Source: Methanomassiliicoccales archaeon LGM-DZ1
GTDB taxonomy: Archaea > Thermoplasmatota > Thermoplasmata > Methanomassiliicoccales > Methanomethylophilaceae
Assembly: GCA_030168595.1 (NCBI GenBank)
Contig: CP115556.1
Span: forward strand, 248,001-312,000
Length of the DNA stretch: 64,000 nt
Direction: 5' to 3'
Part shown: piece after piece, positions 17,748-26,376 of the stretch
Position numbering within the stretch: position 1 is the first letter of the stretch
Layout: each line of letters starts with the position of its first letter
Program-made: the position numbers and the translations under genes
The notes under the pieces: generated by a model
What the model saw: only the letters and a program-made list of their open reading frames with translations
Database searches by the model: none
Told to the model about the DNA's origin: nothing

Positions 17748-18158
17748 CTGAACGAACAGGCCAGCGGCTCTTCGGCCTCTACCTGGCAAAAGTATCTAAC
17801 CTAGAGTAATTTAATATTTCGACGGATAACATCCAGAAAGTTATAATTCGGTTTACAATCGCCATATTTTTCTAAGCAATTTATCCCTATAAACAATTGT
17901 AAACCAGTACATTTCCACGGATATGCGGCATCTCCGGAACTTCCCCTGAAACCGCGCATGAATGCCGTTTCCCGTATCGCTGATTCCTTTCTGCGGCATG
18001 ATCGCGGCCGGCACAATACAGGTAAGAAACCAATATCGGGCTCGCCGGCGGTTCCCGGGCAGTCCTTCTGATCCTCTTATTCTCGCAGTATTCTCATAGC
18101 TTGGTTTATCTAAAAGCAGACCATCGCTCTCCCGTAGCCCCCGCGGGCAGGAAGTACC
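17748..18158. other. Intergenic region without a convincing gene
   Basis: 411 bp between IS copy 2 and gpmA. The first ~40 bp contain a GC-rich half-palindrome matching the left flank of the IS; 17790-17910 is unusually A/T-rich. Short open frames on the minus strand have no recognisable features. The last 50 bp (TTGGTTTATCTAAAAG near 18100) should hold the gpmA promoter. Confidence 0.6.
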
Positions 18159-18905
18159 ATGAAGCAGCTTGTGCTTGTCAGACACGGAGAGAGCGAGTGG
18201 AACAGCCTCAACCTTTTCACGGGCTGGACCGACGTGGACCTTTCCGAGAAGGGAAGGAAAGAGGCCGCCGAGGCAGGCCGTCTCATGAAGGCAGAGGGCA
18301 TGGCTTTCGACAAGGTGTACACCTCATACCTGAAAAGGGCGATCCACACCGCACATCTGGCACTTGCCGAGATGGACCTCGAGTGGATCGAGGAGGAGAA
18401 GTCCTGGAGGATCAACGAGCGCCATTACGGCGCCCTTCAGGGGCTCAACAAGTCCGAGACCGCGGAGAAGTACGGGGAGGAGCAGGTCAGAATCTGGAGG
18501 CGCTCCTATTCCGTGAGGCCGCCTGCCCTGGCCGAGGACGACCCCAGGAACCCGGCCCGCGAGCCCAGGTATGCTGGCACTCCTGCCGAGGGCCATCCGC
18601 TCACCGAGAGCTTGGCCGATACCGTGGCTAGGGCGGTCCCCTACTACGAGTCCAGGATAAAGAAGGACATCGAGAACGGCAGGAAGGTCGTGGTCTTCGC
18701 TCACGGGAACTCCATCCGCGCCCTGGTCAAGTACCTCGACGGCATGAGCGACGAGGAGATCACCAAGGTCAACATACCGACCGGCGTGCCGCTCGTCTAC
18801 ACCTTCGACGATGCGATGAATGTCGTCTCGAAGAGGTACCTCGGGGACCAGGAGGCACTGGCCGCCAAGCAGGCGGCCGTCGCCGCCCAGGGCAAAAAAC
18901 AATGA
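18159..18905 (+). CDS. gpmA: 2,3-bisphosphoglycerate-dependent phosphoglycerate mutase
   Basis: 248 residues with the histidine-phosphatase signature [10 protein letters not shown] at residues 5-14 (phosphorylated His) and the second catalytic His in [37 protein letters not shown] is diagnostic of the dPGM family rather than general phosphatases. It interconverts 3- and 2-phosphoglycerate in glycolysis/gluconeogenesis. Many archaea use the cofactor-independent enzyme, so this form is probably bacterial in origin. Monocistronic, with a terminator hairpin at 18916-18939. Confidence 0.93.
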   Translation: MKQLVLVRHGESEWNSLNLFTGWTDVDLSEKGRKEAAEAGRLMKAEGMAFDKVYTSYLKRAIHTAHLALAEMDLEWIEEEKSWRINERHYGALQGLNKSETAEKYGEEQVRIWRRSYSVRPPALAEDDPRNPAREPRYAGTPAEGHPLTESLADTVARAVPYYESRIKKDIENGRKVVVFAHGNSIRALVKYLDGMSDEEITKVNIPTGVPLVYTFDDAMNVVSKRYLGDQEALAAKQAAVAAQGKKQ

Positions 18906-18915
18906 GAACCATGGT

Positions 18916-18939
18916 CCGGGCCGTATGATGCCGGCCCGG
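18916..18939 (+). terminator. GC-rich hairpin after gpmA
   Basis: CCGGGCCG (18916-18923) pairs with CGGCCCGG (18932-18939), 8 bp with an 8-nt loop, 10 bp after the gpmA stop. No strong T tract follows, but a TATA-like ATTATATAA for the next gene does. Confidence 0.5.
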
Positions 18940-18991
18940 GCTGCGAACATTATATAACCTGCGTTCATGGATGGGCATACGAAGTGTTCAT

Positions 18992-19312
18992 ATGAGCGAT
19001 GTCAAAGTCACTGTCGACCCCGGAGTATGCAAGCTCGGCACCGTCATCAACGCCAAGATGAGCGATGACATGATGCATGTGGATTTCCAGGTCGAGTCCG
19101 CCTGCCCGCACATAAACAAGCTCGCCCAGGAGGTCAAGTCCGTCGAGTACATGGACGTCATGGGCAAGAACATGCTGGAGAACCCCTTCTACCAGGCAGC
19201 TGCCAAATGCTGCCCCCACGCCGCATGCCCCGTCCCCTGCGCCTTCAACAAGGCCCTCGAAGTGGCCGCCGACCTCGGCCTCAAGAGGAACGTTGAGTTC
19301 AAGATCGAGTGA
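18992..19312 (+). CDS. Small conserved Cys-rich protein of unknown function
   Basis: 106 residues from the ATG at 18992 (MSDVKVTV); an upstream in-frame ATG at 18971 adds seven residues and overlaps the TATA region. The protein has a Cys near the N-terminus (GVCKLG), a central ACPHINKLA and a C-terminal cluster KCCPHAACPVPCAF, in total six to seven Cys with adjacent His, suggesting metal or Fe-S binding. I believe similar uncharacterised proteins (DUF6951-like) occur in methanogens, but this is from memory. It has its own promoter and a terminator, with an MtaA-like gene convergent downstream. Confidence 0.75.
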   Translation: MSDVKVTVDPGVCKLGTVINAKMSDDMMHVDFQVESACPHINKLAQEVKSVEYMDVMGKNMLENPFYQAAAKCCPHAACPVPCAFNKALEVAADLGLKRNVEFKIE

Positions 19313-19319
19313 ATTCCCG

Positions 19320-19347
19320 GCAGGGCGCCTTATAGCATGCGCCCTGC
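19320..19347 (+). terminator. Hairpin terminator between convergent genes
   Basis: GCAGGGCGC (19320-19328) pairs perfectly with GCGCCCTGC (19339-19347), and CTTTTATT follows at 19356. It lies 8 bp after the stop of the Cys-rich protein gene and could also serve the convergent gene ending at 19406. Confidence 0.65.
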
Positions 19348-19405
19348 TCTCTGATCTTTTATTCTGAAATTCTGAACGGCACCGCTCCTTCAGGCGGAAG
19401 GACCG

Positions 19406-20413
19406 TCACGCATCCGAGTAATGTGCCAGAGCACGGAGGTTCTCATCGGATGCCGACGGCGGCACCCCGCATCCAGGAGCGATGATCCTGTATCCTGCTT
19501 CTGCAGATGCAAGCGCCTCAGCCTTCACATCTTTCGGCGTTCCGGTGTACAGCGGGCTGACGGGCCCGATACCCCCGATGAGGACCGTCCTTCCCTCCGC
19601 CTCCCTGACCGCCGTTGCGGTGTCGGTCTGCACATCGATCGATATCCCGTCGGCTCCGATGCGGGCCATTTTTCCTACCGTCTCCGTGCAGTCCCCGCAG
19701 ATATGCAGCGTTTTGCAGCACTTCAGGGAGGAATAAATCGAACGCAGGCGGTCCCCGCACACGGCATCGAACTCATCCGGAGGAAGTATGTCGGGGGATG
19801 CGAGGCCGTCCGTTATCTGCACGCAGTCGGCGGCCTCGGCGCAGAGCTTCGCTTCCGCGGCTATGAGCGGCTGCACCGCCGAGATCCACCTGCCGATCAG
19901 CGGCATGTCGGACATGGTCCCCATGACCAGGTTCTCGATGCCCAGCAGGAGGCCGACGACCGACACCGGCCCGGCGACTCCGGATACGGAGAAGAGGTCC
20001 GGGCGCTCCTTCCCGGCCAGGCGCAGGGCCTCCGGGGCCAATCCGATCAAAGGAGAGGCGGCGAACTCCTCCGGAGAGGGCATGTCGGGCACGTCCGGGA
20101 CGGCCCCGCTGTCCCTGTAAGGCGATCCGACGACCATCGGCTGGCTGCTCTTCCCGCAGTCCCTCACCCTGCATCCCAGCGACTGGGCCTCCGCGGTGAT
20201 GGAGAACGGCACGCGGACGGTCGGGAACCCGAACGACCTCGAGGGCTCCAGCGCCAGCCTCGCCATGAGGTCGGCCCGGTAGTTGGCCTCCGGCCAGGCG
20301 GCCCCGCACCTGTCCATCTGGGAGACGGTCGCCGATTGGGTGAAGACGGCGGCAGGAGGCCGCTCTCCGTTCCCATCCGAAAATGCTCTGATGATGCGCT
20401 CCCTCGGTTCCAT
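19406..20413 (-). CDS. MtaA/MtbA-like methylcobamide:CoM methyltransferase (uroporphyrinogen decarboxylase family)
   Basis: 335 residues of the UroD superfamily. The zinc-binding arrangement of MtaA/MtbA enzymes is visible: HICGDC in the second half and PGCGVPP near the C-terminus, giving His-X-Cys plus a distal Cys. MtaA/MtbA transfer the methyl group from methylated corrinoid protein to coenzyme M, the step after MtaB/MtaC (here at 40-42 kb). The N-terminus (EPRERIIRAFSDG) is typical of the family. Whether it serves methanol, methylamines or another substrate cannot be told from sequence. Divergent from a GNAT gene. Confidence 0.82.
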   Translation of the reverse strand: MEPRERIIRAFSDGNGERPPAAVFTQSATVSQMDRCGAAWPEANYRADLMARLALEPSRSFGFPTVRVPFSITAEAQSLGCRVRDCGKSSQPMVVGSPYRDSGAVPDVPDMPSPEEFAASPLIGLAPEALRLAGKERPDLFSVSGVAGPVSVVGLLLGIENLVMGTMSDMPLIGRWISAVQPLIAAEAKLCAEAADCVQITDGLASPDILPPDEFDAVCGDRLRSIYSSLKCCKTLHICGDCTETVGKMARIGADGISIDVQTDTATAVREAEGRTVLIGGIGPVSPLYTGTPKDVKAEALASAEAGYRIIAPGCGVPPSASDENLRALAHYSDA

Positions 20414-20450
20414 GAACAGAGGACGCTTCTGAAACGCTTATCTTTTCCGC

Positions 20451-20726
20451 ATGCCATCCTCTGCCATGGAGCCTGAAATAACCCAGGACCGCTGCCGCTG
20501 CCGCATCTCGGCGATGACGGACGGGAAGGAGGTCGGATACCTCACCTATTCCATCGAAGACGGCAGGATGGACATCGAGCACACCGTGGTCGATCCCGCA
20601 TGCAGGGGGCAAGGCATAGCCGGCATGATGGTCGACCGCGCTGAATCGTTCGCCGCCGAGGAAGGGCTGAAGCTGACGGCCTCGTGCTCTTACGCGGCGA
20701 AGAGGCTGGCGGACGGCGGGAAGTAA
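20451..20726 (+). CDS. GNAT-like small N-acetyltransferase (YjdJ type)
   Basis: 91 residues. The segment VDPACRGQGIAGMMVDRAESFA matches the acetyl-CoA pyrophosphate-binding motif of small single-domain GNAT proteins, preceded by GYLTYSIEDGRMDIEHT. An ATG five codons in (20466) is an alternative start. The 3' end overlaps the convergent msrAB gene by 37 bp. The acceptor substrate is unknown. Confidence 0.78.
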   Translation: MPSSAMEPEITQDRCRCRISAMTDGKEVGYLTYSIEDGRMDIEHTVVDPACRGQGIAGMMVDRAESFAAEEGLKLTASCSYAAKRLADGGK

Positions 20727-21706
20727 ACTCGCCACATCTCCCTCTTCGGGCCGACGAGCGGGATGAGCTTCCCGTAGCCTTTCCTCTCCATGTCCTCGAT
20801 CGGGATGAACATGAGGGAGGCGCTGTTCATGCAGTACCTCACGCCGTTGGGCGATGAGCGGTCGCCGTAGAAAACATGTCCCAGATGGCTGTCGGAGACC
20901 CTCCCGCGGACCTCCAGCCTGGTCACCGGGAGGGAGTGGTCCTCGCGGATGACGACCGCGCTCGGGTCTATCGGGCGCGAGAAGGCCGGCCATCCGCAGT
21001 GGGAGTTGAACTTGTCCGAGGATACGAAAAGGGGCTCCCCGCTCACCCTGTCCACGAATATCCCGCGCCTGAACTCCGCATCGTACTCGTTATCGAAGGG
21101 AGGCTCGGTCGCGGCATGCTGGGTCACCTCGTACTGCTCCGGCGTGAGCCTCTCCCTGATCTCCTCTTCGGCGGGGCGCCGGTAATCGCCCGGGTCGAAT
21201 ATCCTGCCCGCGGCCGCATCGATGGTCCAGGGCTCGATGTGGCAGTAGCCGTGCTCGTTCCTGTCCAGGTACTTCTGGTGGTACTCCTCGGCGCGGACGA
21301 ACCTCTTCAGCGGCTCGAGCACGGTCATGAACGGGCTGTGCCTCCGTGCCTCGACCGCCGATATCCTGCGGACGGTCTCCTCCGACTCAGGATCCCCTTC
21401 TTTCCAGAATATGCATGACTGGTACTGCGGCCCGTAGTCCCCGCCCTGCCTGTCCTTCAGGGTCGGGTCTATGGACGAGTAGAACACGTAGACGAGGAAG
21501 TCCAGGCTGACCTCGGCGGGATCGTAGACCACGTGCACGGTCTCCCGGTAGCCGGTGGTCCTGCGGCAGACCGCCTCATAGGTGGGCTCCACGGACGGGT
21601 CCCCGTTGGCATATCCGGCCTCGGTGGACACGACGCCGCGGACGGATGACATCAGCTTCTCGGTCCCCCAGAAGCAGCCCCCTGCGAACCAGATCTCCTT
21701 CTCCAT
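20690..21706 (-). CDS. msrAB: Bifunctional peptide-methionine sulfoxide reductase MsrA-MsrB
   Basis: 338 residues. The N-terminal MsrA domain carries GGCFWGTEKLM (catalytic Cys at residue 11) and GDYGPQYQS; the C-terminal MsrB domain, from about residue 195 (RLTPEQYEVTQHAATEPPF), carries FNSHCGWPAFSRP, SDSHLGHVF and the catalytic Cys in RYCMNSASLMF. It repairs S- and R-methionine sulfoxides. The zinc-binding CxxC pairs of many MsrB proteins are absent. Fused MsrAB is common in bacteria and found in some methanogens, suggesting lateral acquisition. Confidence 0.95.
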   Translation of the reverse strand: MEKEIWFAGGCFWGTEKLMSSVRGVVSTEAGYANGDPSVEPTYEAVCRRTTGYRETVHVVYDPAEVSLDFLVYVFYSSIDPTLKDRQGGDYGPQYQSCIFWKEGDPESEETVRRISAVEARRHSPFMTVLEPLKRFVRAEEYHQKYLDRNEHGYCHIEPWTIDAAAGRIFDPGDYRRPAEEEIRERLTPEQYEVTQHAATEPPFDNEYDAEFRRGIFVDRVSGEPLFVSSDKFNSHCGWPAFSRPIDPSAVVIREDHSLPVTRLEVRGRVSDSHLGHVFYGDRSSPNGVRYCMNSASLMFIPIEDMERKGYGKLIPLVGPKREMWRVYFPPSASLFAA

Positions 21707-21734
21707 CGGACGATGTACCGTCTGCCGGCGATAA

Positions 21735-22169
21735 TTACATTGCCGTCCCGTCTCGGCGGACCCTGAAGACGGCCGGGACCTGATGGCAGAGCTCCTGGCA
21801 ACAGAAGACCATTATGGAATCGTCTAACGAGGCGATGAACCGCTCCTCGCCCAGCAGGCAGGCGGGGTCCTCCACGCAGACGGCCAGCGGGCCTTCTGCA
21901 CCTGCCAGGACCTCCTCCAACGGGTGGCCCCGGCCGCACATTGCCGTCGGGAGGCCCGGAGCCTCCTGCGCGATCCTGTCCCTCACCTCGGCGAGGAGCT
22001 CCTCCTTGGGCACCCTGCGCCTGCCGAGGAGGATGCGCCCCCTGCCCCCGGGCGAGATCAGCGTGCGGACGGAATCCGCCGGCATGCCGCTGATGCAGGA
22101 CCGCTCCCCTTCCATGACCCAGTCTATGCCGGCCGCGGTAATCATGGTTTCGCTTGATGCCGATGACAA
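21735..22169 (-). CDS. Hypothetical protein with several cysteines
   Basis: 144 residues, not recognised. Cys are spread through SCISGMP, AMCGRGHPLEEVL, AVCVEDPACLLG and VFCCQELCHQ, which could bind metal. The start may be ATG 22169 or the internal ATG nine codons later. It lies 28 bp upstream of msrAB on the same strand and could be co-transcribed. The complementary strand also has open frames but without recognisable content, so the call is moderate. Confidence 0.5.
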   Translation of the reverse strand: MSSASSETMITAAGIDWVMEGERSCISGMPADSVRTLISPGGRGRILLGRRRVPKEELLAEVRDRIAQEAPGLPTAMCGRGHPLEEVLAGAEGPLAVCVEDPACLLGEERFIASLDDSIMVFCCQELCHQVPAVFRVRRDGTAM

Positions 22170-22223
22170 AAAGTCCGCGTGGCGATAGAAGTATTTTTAG
22201 GGATGACCGAAATTCACTCAAAC

Positions 22224-22952
22224 ATGCCACTTCTTGAGATCAAGGACTTGCATGTCTCCGCCGGAGGCCGCGAGATCCTGAAAGGTGTCAACCTGTCGGT
22301 CGAAGAGGGAGAGACCTGCGTCCTCTTCGGACCCAACGGTTCCGGGAAATCGACCCTCATGAGCGCGATCATGGGATTCGGACAGACCACGGTCACCCGC
22401 GGGGCCATCATATTCAAGGGCAAGGACATCACGCACATGACCGTCGACCAGCGTGCGAAACTCGGCATCGGGATCATGATGCAGAGGCCCCCTAACGTCA
22501 TCGGCGTCAAGCTGGGGACCCTCGTGGAGGCCACCGCCGCCAACGGGAAGGGGACCACGGGGCGCGAGAAGGAGTTCCGCATGTCCGATTTCATGGACAG
22601 GGACGTCAACGTCGGGTTCTCCGGAGGGGAGATCAAGAGGTCCGAGCTCCTGCAGCTCGCCGCTCAGGAGCCCGACTTCGTCATGCTCGACGAGCCGGAG
22701 TCCGGGGTCGACCTGGAGAACATCGGCCTCATCGGCAGGAAGGTCCATGAGCTCATCTACGGGACGGAGACAGGCATCGTCCGCAAGAGGAAGGTCTCGG
22801 CGTTCGTCATCACCCACACCGGGCAGATCCTCGACTACATGAGCGCGGACAGGGCGTTCGTGCTCATCCACGGGAAGGTCGTCCGCGAAGGCGACCCCGA
22901 CAAGATCCTCGGCGAGATCAAGAAGAACGGATACGGAGTTGACGACGAATGA
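22224..22952 (+). CDS. sufC: SufC/SmsC-type Fe-S assembly ATPase
   Basis: 242 residues from ATG 22224. Walker A is GPNGSGKST (about residues 37-45), the SufC-type signature is SGGEIKRSELLQ and Walker B is VMLDEPESGVDL. SufC powers the SufB scaffold in cytosolic Fe-S cluster assembly. Its stop overlaps the sufB start (ATGA). No SufD, SufS or SufE gene is near, matching the two-gene minimal SUF (SMS) systems of methanogens and other anaerobes, which use free sulfide. Confidence 0.95.
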   Translation: MPLLEIKDLHVSAGGREILKGVNLSVEEGETCVLFGPNGSGKSTLMSAIMGFGQTTVTRGAIIFKGKDITHMTVDQRAKLGIGIMMQRPPNVIGVKLGTLVEATAANGKGTTGREKEFRMSDFMDRDVNVGFSGGEIKRSELLQLAAQEPDFVMLDEPESGVDLENIGLIGRKVHELIYGTETGIVRKRKVSAFVITHTGQILDYMSADRAFVLIHGKVVREGDPDKILGEIKKNGYGVDDE

Positions 22953-24169
22953 CCCAGCGCGATGATTCTGAGATAAAGAAGGCACTCGGCAAGAAGGCCG
23001 CGTTCGGGTCGGACATCGACCTGGACCGCTACGAAGAGGGCGAGAGGGACAAGGCGGCCCCGATAGAGAACCTGGCCGATGCCCCCGACGACCTCAAGCT
23101 CAAGATGATCAACGTCGGCGTGGACACCGACGATTCCGCCCGCTCCGGGACCATCCTGTTCATGGACAACGGCATGACCCACTGCTCCAACAGGGCGCAG
23201 GAGGGGGTCATCATCGAGCCCACCAGGCTGGCGTTCAAGCATTACCCCTGGGTCAAGGGCTACTACTGGAAGGCCGTCGACCCTGCCAAGGACAAATACA
23301 CCGCCAAGACCTATGAGGAGGACTCGGACGGCTACTTCATCTACGTCAAGCCGGGATACCACCTCAAATACCCCGTCCAGACCTGCATGATGCTGGGGCA
23401 GGACAAGTCCATACAGAACCTGCACAACATCATCATCGTCGACGACAACGCGTCCCTCGACATCATAACCGGATGCACCTCGGTCCATCATGCCAACGAC
23501 GCCCTCCACGTCGGCGTCTCCGAGATGTACGTCGGGGAGAACTCCTCGATGTCCTTCACCATGATCCACAGCTGGAACACCCAGACCGCCGTCAGGCCGA
23601 GGACCAACGTCATGCTGAAGAAAGGCGCCAGGTACGTCAACAACTACATCGTCCTGGACCCTGTCGGCACCGTGCAGACCTTCCCCACCGCCTACCTCGA
23701 CGGCGAAGGGGCGACCTGCAGCTTCAACACCATGTGCATCGCGCACGGCAACTCCAACATCGACACCGGGGGATGCGCGGTCATGAACGCTCCCAACACC
23801 GGCGCGGAGATCCTCAGCAGGAACATCACCTACGGAGGCAAGATGATCGCCCGCGGGAGGCTGGAGGGCAACGCGCCCGGGGCCAAGGCCCACCTGGAGT
23901 GCAAGTCCATCATCCTGAAGGACGGCGGCTCCACCCAGGCCATCCCCGAACTGATCGCCACCTGCGCCGACGTCGACATGACCCACGAGGCGGCGGTCGG
24001 AAAGATCGCCCAGGACCAGATCGAGTACCTCATGTCCCGCGGCCTCACCGAGGACCAGGCGGTCTCGATGATCGTCCGCGGCTTCCTGGTCGGCGGCATC
24101 AAAGGGCTGCCGTCGAACCTCCAGAAGGAGATCGACGCCGCCATCGACAAGGCCAGCGCCGGGAACTGA
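22949..24169 (+). CDS. sufB: SufB/SmsB-type Fe-S cluster scaffold
   Basis: 406 residues of the SufBD family. The central beta-helix region is recognisable (ASLDIITGCTSVHHANDALHVGVSEMYVGENSSMSFTMIHSW, given in parts) and the C-terminal part has EILSRNITYGGKMIARG and a segment with LECKSIILKDG. It forms the SufB-SufC complex on which Fe-S clusters are built. As the only SufBD protein here, it probably forms a SufB2C2 complex. Overlaps sufC by 4 bp. Confidence 0.93.
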   Translation: MTQRDDSEIKKALGKKAAFGSDIDLDRYEEGERDKAAPIENLADAPDDLKLKMINVGVDTDDSARSGTILFMDNGMTHCSNRAQEGVIIEPTRLAFKHYPWVKGYYWKAVDPAKDKYTAKTYEEDSDGYFIYVKPGYHLKYPVQTCMMLGQDKSIQNLHNIIIVDDNASLDIITGCTSVHHANDALHVGVSEMYVGENSSMSFTMIHSWNTQTAVRPRTNVMLKKGARYVNNYIVLDPVGTVQTFPTAYLDGEGATCSFNTMCIAHGNSNIDTGGCAVMNAPNTGAEILSRNITYGGKMIARGRLEGNAPGAKAHLECKSIILKDGGSTQAIPELIATCADVDMTHEAAVGKIAQDQIEYLMSRGLTEDQAVSMIVRGFLVGGIKGLPSNLQKEIDAAIDKASAGN

Positions 24170-24178
24170 AACCTTTTC

Positions 24179-24209
24179 GGGCGGGAACCGGCCCGCCCAT
24201 TGCTTTTTT
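24179..24209 (+). terminator. Terminator after sufCB
   Basis: GGGCGGG (24179-24185) pairs with CCCGCCC (24192-24198) and is followed by six T at 24204-24209, 10 bp after the sufB stop. Confidence 0.75.
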
Positions 24210-24370
24210 CCACGTCTGGGTCTTTTCCTGTCACGCACCCCTTCGAGAATTCAGCCGCTGCAAGCCACGTCTATTCTTCCGCTCAAAGCGGAATGCGCCC
24301 CGGCTTGCCTGGGACTTATGGATGTCAGCCGACGCCGGCATTCGGGGATGAGAACTGAAGAGAAAGGTCA

Positions 24371-24390
24371 GGCCCGGAGGTTTCCGGGCC
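24371..24390 (-). terminator. Hairpin downstream of the symporter operon
   Basis: GGCCCGGA (24371-24378) pairs perfectly with TCCGGGCC (24383-24390) around a 4-nt loop, 46 bp after the minus-strand stop at 24436. On the minus strand a CCTTTCTCTT run follows. Confidence 0.55.
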
Positions 24391-24435
24391 GATAAGAAAA
24401 ATCGGAAAAGGTTTACGCGGCCGGAAGGAAGGAGG

Positions 24436-24657
24436 TCACTCCTCCTCGACCTTCTTGCCGGCGATGATGTCTCCGCGCTTCTCTATGAAATAATAGGCGA
24501 AGGAGATCGAGACGAACCCGATGATGAGGGGCACGAACATCGCGTTGTTCTCGCCGCCGTGGTACAGGTAGCCCGTTATCACTCCCAGGATGAAAGTGAT
24601 GATGATGCAGGCGCGGATGTACGCGGTGCACTTCTCTGCCGTGAGCTCGGAACTCAT
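24436..24657 (-). CDS. Small two-helix membrane protein after the symporter
   Basis: 73 residues with two hydrophobic helices (ACIIITFILGVITGYLY and FVPLIIGFVSISFAYYF) and a charged C-terminus (KKVEEE). It begins one base after the stop of the AGCS symporter and is surely co-transcribed. Function unknown; small partner subunits of this kind often stabilise or regulate a transporter, but that is inference. Confidence 0.72.
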   Translation of the reverse strand: MSSELTAEKCTAYIRACIIITFILGVITGYLYHGGENNAMFVPLIIGFVSISFAYYFIEKRGDIIAGKKVEEE

Positions 24658-24658
24658 C

Positions 24659-26110
24659 TCAATCCCACTCCGTCACGCCGGTGCTGTCCGACAGGGCATC
24701 CTTGTGGAAGACCGGTTCCTCCACGCCCTCCGCCTTCTGCTTCCGGTAATCCCGGTAGGCCTCGAAGACCTTCCTGCTGAGAAGCGCCACGATGGTCATG
24801 TTGACCGCCGCCATGGCCGCCATGAAGGTATCGCTGAACGAGTCGACCAGGGACACGTCCTCCACGCACGCGGCGCAGAATGCGACCGCGATGACGAGCA
24901 GCCTGATGCAGTTGATGACCCTCTTGTCATCCTTGATGAACCTGGCGTTCGACTCGCTCATGGTGTAATATCCGATGAGGCTGGTGAACGCGAAGATGAA
25001 CATGAACAGCGCGATGATGTAGTTGGTGATGTCGTTGCCAACGCTCTCCGAGGCGATGCTCTGGACGAGCACGGACCCCTTCTCGCCGAATGCGAGGATG
25101 CTTTCGAAGTTCCCGTAGGAGAGGATGACGACAGCGGTGAAGGTGCACACGATGAGGGTATCAACCAGAACGCCGAAGGACTGGATCATCCCCTGCTTGA
25201 TGGGATGCTTCACGTCCGCGGTGGCCGCGACATTGGCGACCGAACCGAGACCTGCCTCGTTGGAGAACACTCCCCTCTTGAGGCCGGTCAGGACCACTGT
25301 CCCGATCATTCCGCCGAGAGCGCTGGGCACGGTGAAGGCATACTCGAATATCATCTTGAACGCGTGGGGCACTCCGCCGAGGTTGAAGCAGATGAGAACG
25401 ACGGCGAAGACGAGCCACAGGAGCGCCATGTAAGGGACCACGCCCGCAGAGAACTTGGCAGCGGCCTTGAGCCCGCGGAAGATGATGAGCGCGGCGATGG
25501 CCGCGATGATAAGCGCGAACACGATGTGGTTATTGTCGAATTCGAAGGCCCCGCAGAGGGCATTGGAGGCGTTCGTGGACTGGACGGCGACGAAGCCGAT
25601 CCCGAAAGTGAGCACAAGGAGAATTGCGGCAAGGATACCGAGATTCCTGTTGCCCAGTCCCTTAGAAGCATAGTATGCCGGGCCGCCGTAGAAGTGGCCG
25701 TCCCCCTTCCTCTCCTTGTAGATCTGCGCGAGCGTGGACTCCATGAAGCTGCTCGCGGATCCGATGATGGCGAAGATCCACATCCAGAAGACCGCTCCGG
25801 GCCCTCCGGTAACTATTGCGGTGGCGACACCGGCGATGTTTCCTACGCCGATGCGCGCGCCCATTCCTATGCAGAAGGCCTCGAAGGAGGAGATCTTATT
25901 GGTCTTCCTCCCCTCCGAGACGCCAGAGAGGGCAAGCCTCGACGTCTCCCTGATCTTGGCGATCTGCAGCCCCTTCAGCTTATAGGTGAAGATGAGGCCG
26001 AGGCCGATCAGGAAAACGAACGAAATTCCCCAGAAATAATCGTTGAGGAAGGCTATGCCGTCATTGACGCTATCACTTAAACTGTCAATAAACGAATCTA
26101 ATCCCGACAT
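24659..26110 (-). CDS. Alanine/glycine:cation symporter (AGCS family)
   Basis: 483 residues with about eleven membrane segments. The AGCS signature region GARIGVGNIAGVATAIVTGG (about residues 89-108), the GGPAYYASKGLGNR segment and SNEAGLGSVANVAATADVKHP in the middle are characteristic. It probably imports alanine or glycine with Na+. It heads a two-gene minus-strand operon with the small membrane protein. The upstream region 26111-26376 is A/T-rich and carries the promoter. Confidence 0.92.
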   Translation of the reverse strand: MSGLDSFIDSLSDSVNDGIAFLNDYFWGISFVFLIGLGLIFTYKLKGLQIAKIRETSRLALSGVSEGRKTNKISSFEAFCIGMGARIGVGNIAGVATAIVTGGPGAVFWMWIFAIIGSASSFMESTLAQIYKERKGDGHFYGGPAYYASKGLGNRNLGILAAILLVLTFGIGFVAVQSTNASNALCGAFEFDNNHIVFALIIAAIAALIIFRGLKAAAKFSAGVVPYMALLWLVFAVVLICFNLGGVPHAFKMIFEYAFTVPSALGGMIGTVVLTGLKRGVFSNEAGLGSVANVAATADVKHPIKQGMIQSFGVLVDTLIVCTFTAVVILSYGNFESILAFGEKGSVLVQSIASESVGNDITNYIIALFMFIFAFTSLIGYYTMSESNARFIKDDKRVINCIRLLVIAVAFCAACVEDVSLVDSFSDTFMAAMAAVNMTIVALLSRKVFEAYRDYRKQKAEGVEEPVFHKDALSDSTGVTEWD

Positions 26111-26376
26111 TAGCTATCACACCGAAACCTGCGCGTCAAGCGCTCGGCGTCAGAGCGTGCAGGTCGAGTCGAATGCAATCACACGACTGGATGGGCAAAA
26201 CAGATGTTCGTAAATAAAAGTATCCGAAAAAATTGCTGCGGATTTCGTAGATTTTTTGATATTATGCCATGCCTAAAATGAATTACTTACGATAAAATGC
26301 GTAATCCCGAAACGAAAATTGCAATTCCCGGGGCATTCGCCCCGCAGTTTATTTGAAAATCAAGGCAGGAAGGCCA

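Noticed and set aside
17801-18185. Short minus-strand open frames between IS copy 2 and gpmA
   Set aside because: No ribosome-binding site, no recognisable motif, and the DNA is A/T-rich noncoding in character.
24371-24390. Part of an attachment site or repeat family
   Set aside because: It is a simple 8-bp hairpin in the right place for a terminator, and no second copy was seen.
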